From contig JAEOTV010000163.1 of the NCBI GenBank assembly GCA_016839635.1, positions 1 through 17,453 on the forward strand: DNA of 17,453 bases. The letters are read 5' to 3'. The stretch comes from Promethearchaeota archaeon (GTDB lineage Archaea; Asgardarchaeota; Lokiarchaeia; Sigynarchaeales; SOKP01). The notes below the pieces were generated by a model that ran no database searches, was not told the origin of the DNA, and saw only the letters and a list, made by a program, of their open reading frames with translations. This document shows, piece by piece, positions 14,024 to 17,453 of this stretch. Each line of letters opens with the position of its first letter. Within the stretch, counting starts at the first letter, position 1. The position numbers and the translations under genes are program-made.

Positions 14024-16756
14024 CTATTCACCTCGAAATCTCCTTTTGAATTCATTAAATTTCGACTTAATTAACTCTCTTTTGTACCAACCAGCTACAA
14101 CAACAACAGTACCTACTGAGAATCCTACGATTAGGGATGTTGTCAAAATAATTATAAAAGAAGGGTCTGCTGTAGCAAAAAACCTAATTTGAGATTCAAT
14201 ATGACTCTGTGGAAAATCTTCTGCAGTACCGTAGAAATATTGTTTATGATATTTCCCATCTAGGAATAACTCTAATTGGTCTGAATAATGTTTAGAATGC
14301 GCAATAGCTCTTTGACCTGATGGAATTACGCTGAATGAATTCTCTAAGTCACTTAGATCAACTATCATTCTTTCAGAAGCACCTGATCGGGCATATCCGA
14401 CTCCTCCTCTTATATTTACGCCTGAGGGAGTGACTGTGTAGCCTTCACCATCTCCTTCAAATGGACCTTCATCAAAAACATCTAATCCTGCTATGTGAGG
14501 ATAAAGATATTTATGTATATCTCCCCATCTCCATCTACTAACCTCATCAGTACCATAGAAACTTAAAAGAGAGTCAATAGTGGAATTTAGAGCTCTAATC
14601 ATTATATGGGTTCTATTCTCAATGTCAACTGTATTGATGTCATCGAACCAATCTGACTCTGGATCATCTCGAGTTAATTTTTCTAATACATTCAATGGTG
14701 GTTGCATCGGTGCTCCAGCAGCTTGTATTTCATCATTAAAGGTATAATCCATATAATAATCTCTCCATTTACGATAAATAGTCGGTGCTGCTAAATCTTT
14801 ACCCATATCATAATCCCAATTTTTTAATTCAGTTAGGATATCTAGTACAATAGCAGTTTTTTGAGAAGGGGGTAATGTTTCTGTTGTATTAATAAGATAC
14901 GGTATGAATGCTCTTGCAGGAGTTGATTTAACATCATTTTGAATTTCTTTCATCTTTTCTATGCCAATAGTCCCATCTGGGGCATTTTCAATTAATTCGT
15001 TTATCCGTCTTGCTCGATAACCTGTAGCATAACTGTTTTGAAGAGCATATTTGGTGTAATTAGGACCTACAGCTATTTGGTTTGCAGATACCAAATAATG
15101 CTGAGATGGATTTTCTGTGTTGGGCAATTCATCAAAAGGAATATACCCAATCCACTCTCCTTCTCCCTTTGTTCCATTATAAGGTAATGTGCCATTACCA
15201 AAATGCCAAGGTTCAATAAGAGTATCATCCCTTATAGGTACTAAACCCGTAGGTCTTATCGCAATATTTCCATCAATATCTGCATAAACATGATTTTGAG
15301 CAGGACAATGAAAGTATGTAGAGGATTGATTAAAATCTGCTCTATTTTCAGCATGATTGTATCCGTATAAGGCTAAAAATTCATAAGTTATATTATTTCC
15401 TGTCCATTTAGGAGCCAATACAATGTTCCCTGCATCTAAAGAATCAGGAACGGCTCCACCAAGAAAATCGTTAAGAATAGGACCATGTACTGTATCTTTA
15501 ACCGCAAATGTTTCAGTTCCTCCATCCTTTACTCTGATATTATATGTTCTTTTAGTGTACTCTTTTGTTATTCCATTATGAATATAATGATCAGAATCTA
15601 CTTCTTCATAGTAGAACCAATCCATAACATCATACCCTGTATTGGTAAATCCCCAAGCCACATGCTCATTATGTCCCACCACTACAACATTTCCCCCTGC
15701 GAGAGTAAATCCATATACATTTAAACCTGTACTTTCAGCAACTAGATGTGCCTCATACCATATCCCAGGCATATTCCAAGCTAAATGCATATCATTACAT
15801 AAAATTGGTTTTCCAGTACTACTTTTTACACCATCAACAACCCAATTATTAGAGCCTATCGCATTTTCTTCTCTAAGATCCATTAATGCTTTTTCTGATG
15901 GGAGTGATTCAACATTTTTTAGGAAACTAGAAATAGTTTGAATAACTTTTGAGCTGACTTTTAATGGACCACCATCGAAAGAGAGTTCTGAGCTATCATT
16001 GAAATCACCATAATTTGGACATATTGGAATCTGACCATATGTTGTCATAGACATTATTTCGTTATAATCCGCAGAACCCAAAGCTTCTAAACTCTGTAAT
16101 CTATATAAATCGTCATACCCCCATGTAAGCATTTTACTCATATATTTAATAAAACATAAAGTGTCTAAGGCAGTCCATTTTACAGGCTTAAATCCTAGTA
16201 TTGCATATTCTATAGGTAATTCATTTGGATGTGAACAAATGTAGTAATTTACTCCATCAGCATAAGAATTTATAAGATCTATAATATCTGATTTTCCATC
16301 CAGTTTCATTTGAATAAGATCATACAGACTTTTATTTGCCCAATATTCCATTCCCATAGCTAGATTATATTTATCTTCATTTATCGCCATGTCTCCTACT
16401 ACTTCAGAAAGTTTACCTCTTACATTGCGCCGGGCTAAATCCATTTGAAATAATCTATCTTGAGCATGGACATAACCTAAAGTAAAACTTAGATCCTCTT
16501 CATTTGATGCGTAAATATGTGGAATCCCCCATTCATCACGATAAATAGTAACAGAACTATTTAACTCAGGAATATAAAGTATTTCATGCTCCGGTACTTC
16601 ACCTGGAACATTCCATACGCCACTACCTGGAAATAAAATATCTCCAAGAGGAGCTATTATACTTATTAGTGGAATTGAAAAGATTGTCATGAATATTGCT
16701 GCCATAACCATTACAGTTGCTAACTTAACTGTATTCTTTTTATCCGGAATTCGCAT
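14024..16756 (-). CDS. Penicillin acylase family (S45) hydrolase, membrane anchored
   Basis: This 910-residue protein is an N-terminal-nucleophile hydrolase of the penicillin amidase family. It has an N-terminal membrane segment (about 11-37), then the alpha-chain region with the family pattern VTIYRDEWGIPHIYASNEED (69-88) and LGYVHAQDRLFQMDLARRNV (93-112). The cleavage site and nucleophile follow at Gly301-Ser302 (GSNNWVVDG). The beta chain carries NDMHLAWNMPGIWYEAHL (321-338) and the oxyanion-type TNTGYDVMDW region (371-380). A second TM helix (867-890) with a basic tail anchors the C-terminus, an extra feature compared with soluble periplasmic acylases. Autocleavage would yield two chains, each with its own anchor, on the cell surface. 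The family cleaves amide bonds in beta-lactams, acyl-homoserine lactones and acyl-peptides. The substrate here is unknown. Its stop lies one base before the start of the multi-TM gene. Confidence 0.9.
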   Translation of the reverse strand: MRIPDKKNTVKLATVMVMAAIFMTIFSIPLISIIAPLGDILFPGSGVWNVPGEVPEHEILYIPELNSSVTIYRDEWGIPHIYASNEEDLSFTLGYVHAQDRLFQMDLARRNVRGKLSEVVGDMAINEDKYNLAMGMEYWANKSLYDLIQMKLDGKSDIIDLINSYADGVNYYICSHPNELPIEYAILGFKPVKWTALDTLCFIKYMSKMLTWGYDDLYRLQSLEALGSADYNEIMSMTTYGQIPICPNYGDFNDSSELSFDGGPLKVSSKVIQTISSFLKNVESLPSEKALMDLREENAIGSNNWVVDGVKSSTGKPILCNDMHLAWNMPGIWYEAHLVAESTGLNVYGFTLAGGNVVVVGHNEHVAWGFTNTGYDVMDWFYYEEVDSDHYIHNGITKEYTKRTYNIRVKDGGTETFAVKDTVHGPILNDFLGGAVPDSLDAGNIVLAPKWTGNNITYEFLALYGYNHAENRADFNQSSTYFHCPAQNHVYADIDGNIAIRPTGLVPIRDDTLIEPWHFGNGTLPYNGTKGEGEWIGYIPFDELPNTENPSQHYLVSANQIAVGPNYTKYALQNSYATGYRARRINELIENAPDGTIGIEKMKEIQNDVKSTPARAFIPYLINTTETLPPSQKTAIVLDILTELKNWDYDMGKDLAAPTIYRKWRDYYMDYTFNDEIQAAGAPMQPPLNVLEKLTRDDPESDWFDDINTVDIENRTHIMIRALNSTIDSLLSFYGTDEVSRWRWGDIHKYLYPHIAGLDVFDEGPFEGDGEGYTVTPSGVNIRGGVGYARSGASERMIVDLSDLENSFSVIPSGQRAIAHSKHYSDQLELFLDGKYHKQYFYGTAEDFPQSHIESQIRFFATADPSFIIILTTSLIVGFSVGTVVVVAGWYKRELIKSKFNEFKRRFRGE
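14028..14034 (-). promoter_or_regulatory. Shine-Dalgarno site of the multi-TM gene
   Basis: Minus-strand GAGGTGA, within the last acylase codons, ends 5 nt before ATG 14022. It favours this start over the ATG at 14055. Confidence 0.6.
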
Positions 16757-17142
16757 TATGAATACTCTAAATTTAATTTTTTTTTAAATTATCATTTTAA
16801 TATATTTCTAATTCTATTTAACTATTATAAAAAAGGATAATTCATTGGTATCAATGGCTTTCTAAAACCTAACTAGTTTTATATTTTAACTCTCAATCGT
16901 ATAAAATAAATATTCTTATTACAATTAATTCAATAGCGACATTGCTATTAATAGAATATCTTTTATTGAAAACGGAAAACTAATTTTAAATAAAATTTTA
17001 GATGAAAAGATGTATTAATCTATTCCATGTTTCCCTGCATAAAAAACAGTATTAAATCCAAAATATCATGATAATCTTAAAAATTCTTTTAAATGTTCCC
17101 TTTTAAATCAATATAGTAATAAAAATAGGTAATAAAGAGTTT
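16757..17142. other. 386-bp AT-rich intergenic region
   Basis: This lies between the acylase start and the end of the Glu-Pro repeat gene, both on the minus strand. It contains a candidate acylase promoter: minus-strand AGAAATATATTAAAA at 16795-16809, about 40 nt before the ATG, with a second AT box near 16823-16835. It also holds one small hairpin, AATAGC/GCTATT around a 6-nt loop (16932-16949). No open frame, tRNA or repeat array is supported. Confidence 0.5.
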
Positions 17143-17453
17143 TTATTCTTCTTCAGATTCTTTCTCGCTTATTTTATCTTCACTATCTTGAATTTCTTCT
17201 GGTTTTTGTTCTGGAAGAGATTCATAGACCCGTTCTGGTTCAGGTTTATATACTGCTTCAGATTCAGGTTCAGGCTCATATTCTGGTTCTGGTTCAGATT
17301 CATACACTGGTTCTGGTTCTGGTTCAGATTCATACACTGGTTCTGGTTCTGGTTCTGGTTCAGGCTCATACACTGGTTCTGGTTCGGGTTCTGGTTCAGG
17401 CTCATATACTGGTTCTGGTTCATATTCTGGTTCAGGCTCATATTCTGGTTCTG
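17143..17453 (-). CDS. Glu-Pro repeat protein, 5' end outside the window
   Basis: The reading frame is open through the right window edge, so the start and any N-terminal domain are missing. About 103 residues are visible. They are low-complexity repeats of Glu-Pro with VYE, YE or SE interruptions ([19 protein letters not shown]), then a highly acidic tail ending EKESEEE. The (EP)n pattern suggests a stiff, extended, negatively charged spacer or tail, as in many surface proteins or cytoplasmic tails. Function cannot be told without the N-terminus. Because the DNA repeats in multiples of three, an overlapping frame also reads open as Asn/Gln-rich sequence. The acidic frame is preferred because it ends in a non-repetitive charged tail and reads through the edge without a start codon being needed. 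The next gene on this strand is the acylase, 386 bp away. Confidence 0.65.
   Translation of the reverse strand, partial: EPEYEPEPEYEPEPVYEPEPEPEPEPVYEPEPEPEPEPVYESEPEPEPVYESEPEPEYEPEPESEAVYKPEPERVYESLPEQKPEEIQDSEDKISEKESEEE
17281..17340. repeat. Two perfect 30-bp tandem repeats in a larger degenerate array
   Basis: Bases 17281-17310 are repeated exactly at 17311-17340. The next 15 bases continue the pattern before it diverges. The 30-bp unit encodes ten residues of the Glu-Pro region. The rest (about 17225-17453) is built from a 6-bp GGTTCT/GGTTCA unit with TCATA-containing interruptions. Perfect identity points to recent duplication by slippage. Confidence 0.85.

Noticed and set aside
14024..14055. 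Longer N-terminus of the multi-TM gene from ATG 14055
   Set aside because: It would overlap the acylase coding end, while ATG 14022 has a GAGGTGA site at good spacing.
16932..16949. AATAGC/GCTATT hairpin as a terminator or small RNA
   Set aside because: The stem is only 6 bp, with no adjacent T-run and about 190 bp from the nearest gene end. It is probably chance.
17169..17441. Asn/Gln-rich frame overlapping the Glu-Pro repeat gene
   Set aside because: It is the repeat DNA read in another frame. The acidic frame ends in a non-repetitive charged tail and fits a normal protein end better.
17143..17453. CRISPR-like or satellite array from the regular repeats
   Set aside because: The units have no unique spacers and code for an uninterrupted acidic protein frame.

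Overview
The window looks like chromosomal DNA of an Asgard archaeon, most likely Lokiarchaeia-like. This is inferred from gene content and not proven. The DNA is strongly AT-rich. It carries a longin-type protein of the kind expanded in Asgard archaea, a very large membrane-spanning caspase-like protein with thrombospondin-type-3 repeats, an archaeal-type indolepyruvate:ferredoxin oxidoreductase, a sphingosine-1-phosphate-lyase-like enzyme and a GDT1/TMEM165-type cation transporter. Some starts have purine-rich Shine-Dalgarno sites (GGAGG, GAGGTGA). Others have only AT-rich TATA-like sequence upstream. That mixture fits archaea. No rRNA, tRNA, CRISPR array, transposase or phage gene was recognised.

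Layout from left to right. (1) A plus-strand ARPP-1-domain protein (18-1052) faces, tail to tail, a minus-strand two-gene operon. That operon encodes a 1181-residue surface caspase-like protein (1730-5275) and a 191-residue zinc-ribbon/two-TM protein (1154-1729), whose ATG directly follows the caspase stop codon. (2) After a 429-bp AT-rich divergent intergenic region comes a plus-strand longin/winged-helix-like/TPR protein (5705-7078). (3) Its last six bases overlap the tail of the minus-strand iorA-iorB operon (7073-9603). (4) Plus-strand genes follow: a GDT1-family transporter, a flavodoxin-like protein, a UroD/MtaA-superfamily protein and a sphingosine-1-phosphate-lyase-like PLP enzyme (9660-13544). 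(5) A minus-strand pair encodes a surface-anchored penicillin-acylase-family hydrolase and a coupled multi-TM protein (13555-16756). (6) The right edge holds the 3' end of a Glu-Pro repeat gene (17143-17453), cut by the window boundary.

How the genes may work together. IorAB would oxidise aryl-pyruvates made from aromatic amino acids and reduce ferredoxin, which suits an amino-acid-fermenting anaerobe. The flavodoxin-like protein could join redox metabolism, but nothing ties it to IorAB except proximity. The caspase operon and the acylase operon share an architecture: an N-terminal membrane segment, a large predicted external catalytic region, a C-terminal membrane anchor, and a translationally coupled small membrane protein. 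The most unusual element is the caspase-like protein. A CUB-like domain is inserted between its catalytic His and Cys, about 20 calcium-binding-type TSP3 repeats follow, and a cytoplasmic zinc ribbon ends the chain. It is the best candidate here for an undescribed surface protease or signalling system.
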